This document shows, piece after piece, positions 6,483 through 6,803 of a DNA stretch of 6,803 nt. Position numbers and translations under genes: made by a program. The stretch's first letter is position 1; the number at the start of each line of letters is the position of its first letter. The notes below the pieces were generated by a model, which was not told where the DNA came from, made no database searches, and saw nothing but the letters and a program-made list of their open reading frames with translations. Origin of the DNA: an uncultured Opitutales bacterium (lineage in GTDB: Bacteria; Verrucomicrobiota; Verrucomicrobiia; Opitutales; Intestinicryptomonadaceae); the NCBI GenBank assembly GCA_900546565.1, contig URDC01000062.1:1-6803 (forward strand), in the 5' to 3' direction.

Positions 6483-6623
6483 CTAAAAGCCGGTTTCCTT
6501 GGGTGGTCTGTGCATTAGCACTATCCCACCACTCGAAAACGCGTCTTTGTAGCACGCGCCTCGCCCGTTTTTCAGCACCCACGGGTATCCTAAGCCGAGA
6601 AATAATGTAAAAGTCTTTCCCAT
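6483..6623 (-). CDS. Small 46-residue ORF of unknown function
   Basis: This frame on the minus strand runs from ATG (6623-6621) to TAG (6485-6483). The product begins MGKTFTLFLGLGYPW, has a middle block NGRGACYKDAFSSGG and ends HRPPKETGF. I do not recognise a family. The N-terminal third is mildly hydrophobic but too short and Gly/Pro-interrupted for a clear membrane helix. An AAGGA Shine-Dalgarno (6636-6632) lies 8 bases upstream of the ATG, better than for any large gene in the window. The start codon lies at the edge of the loop of a perfect hairpin (6616-6631). Codons for LKNGRGAC coincide with the right arm of the repeat that begins at the rnr stop. The stop codon falls within the small hairpin CGGCT/AGCCG. 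It may be a real small gene or a chance frame in a repeat; the ribosome-binding site favours translation, the overlap with repeats argues caution. Confidence 0.4.
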   Translation of the reverse strand: MGKTFTLFLGLGYPWVLKNGRGACYKDAFSSGGIVLMHRPPKETGF

Positions 6624-6699
6624 ACGGGAAATCCTTTTTCTAAAATCTATTTTTATTAAAACGAAACTTTGTTTCGTTTACATTATTTTATCGGCTTAG
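6590..6699. repeat. Inverted repeat with two internal hairpins
   Basis: CTAAGCCGA (6590-6598) pairs with 6691-6699, and AAATAATGTAAA (6600-6611) pairs with 6677-6688, with a 1/2-base mismatch between the blocks, so 21 base pairs form. Inside are two perfect hairpins: TTTCCC/GGGAAA (6616-6631) and AAACGAAAC/GTTTCGTTT (6659-6679). The start region and ribosome-binding site of the small ORF lie within it. The arms differ in sequence from the repeats at 14-107 and 6368-6572. Confidence 0.7.
6616..6639. promoter_or_regulatory. Hairpin over the start codon of the small ORF
   Basis: TTTCCC (6616-6621) and GGGAAA (6626-6631) pair around ATAC. On the minus strand the hairpin falls between the Shine-Dalgarno and codon 4, with A and T of the ATG in the loop and G in the stem. 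Such a fold could limit translation. On the plus strand the stem is followed by TCC and five T residues (6635-6639), so it could instead act as a weak terminator. Only the pairing is directly visible. Confidence 0.45.
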
Positions 6700-6803
6700 A
6701 ATCAACGTGTGAACTTGGTAAAAATGACTCGCGTTTGCATTCGCAAACCGTCTCGCCCACTCGCTACGCTCGGGGTCTTTTGCCTTCGGCAAAATCTCAA
6801 ACG
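6688..6803 (-). other. Hairpin-rich stretch with an open frame running off the window end
   Basis: A minus-strand frame enters at 6801 and stays open for 37 codons to a TAA at 6690-6688, which lies in the right arm of the 6590-6699 repeat. It encodes segments such as PKAKDPERSEWARR and SHFYQVHTL. A second minus frame is open for 33 codons to 6702. Two hairpins occur here: GTTTGC/GCAAAC (6733-6748) and TTTTGCC/GGCAAAA (6778-6794). Short self-complementary motifs such as CTCGCTACGCTCG lie between them. Two overlapping open frames with short palindromes look more like an intergenic palindromic repeat than a normal gene end, but a C-terminal fragment of a longer gene cannot be excluded. Confidence 0.25.

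Larger units (their letters stand above)
6368..6572. repeat. ~205-bp inverted repeat starting at the rnr stop codon
   Basis: The left arm (6368-6388) reads AAAAACCGGGCGAGG and then GCGTGC. The right arm (6552-6572) reads GCACGC, then CCTCGCCCG and TTTTT. They pair over 5+9+6 base pairs with single-base bulges at 6373 and 6558. The left arm overlaps the last two bases of the rnr stop codon (6367-6369), and the right arm lies inside the small minus-strand ORF. The arms enclose a second palindrome (6385-6476) and small hairpins at 6480-6492 (CGGCT/AGCCG) and 6502-6530 (GGTGG/CCACC with inner GTGC/GCAC). It may be a MITE-like insertion, a folded RNA or an inverted duplication. Confidence 0.65.

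Noticed and set aside
6368..6590. 6S RNA, RNase P RNA, tmRNA or SRP RNA
   Set aside because: The ~200-base size and long stem prompted the check, but none of the conserved core motifs of these RNAs was found on either strand, and a terminator lies in the middle of the fold.
6368..6699. CRISPR array, retron or transposon with its own enzyme
   Set aside because: The repeats are inverted pairs rather than regularly spaced direct repeats, and no Cas, reverse transcriptase or transposase coding sequence is present in the window.

Overview
The window carries a compact set of housekeeping genes from a free-living or gut bacterium, flanked at both ends by hairpin-rich intergenic DNA. By eye the coding DNA is moderately GC-rich and uses many TCG, CGC and AAA codons. 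None of the large genes has a convincing Shine-Dalgarno sequence. These traits, together with a hemY-hemH-ccsA-like gene order, suggest Verrucomicrobiota (an Opitutales-like gut lineage). That is an inference from style and was not tested by a search.

Layout: positions 1-120 hold a strong rho-independent terminator nested inside a long inverted repeat. It serves a minus-strand gene (121-813) for a membrane-anchored TPR protein of the YfgM/TPR_21 type. A divergent intergenic region (814-969) holds a candidate minus-strand promoter and, just upstream of it, a minus-strand terminator-like hairpin. Four plus-strand genes then follow closely: hemY (protoporphyrinogen/coproporphyrinogen oxidase, 970-2349), hemH (ferrochelatase, 2346-3266), a HemX/CcsA-like membrane protein (3273-4070) and rnr (ribonuclease R, 4099-6369). 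Their spacing is a 4-base overlap, then 6 and 28 bases, which suggests one transcription unit. The first two genes make heme. The third is probably a heme-handling or heme-regulatory membrane protein. RNase R is an RNA-turnover exonuclease whose presence here is probably only a matter of co-transcription.

The last ~430 bases (6370-6803) contain no long gene but are strongly structured. There is an intrinsic terminator for rnr inside a 19-bp stem, itself inside a second ~20-bp inverted repeat that begins at the rnr stop codon. A second inverted repeat (6590-6699) follows, with two internal hairpins. A 46-codon minus-strand ORF (6483-6623) threads through these repeats. It has a good Shine-Dalgarno sequence and its start codon lies at the loop edge of a perfect hairpin. 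This small ORF and its repeats are the least explained part of the window. They could be a small gene, a short repeat or MITE-like element, or a structured RNA. No known large system (defence, CRISPR, transposase) is visible.
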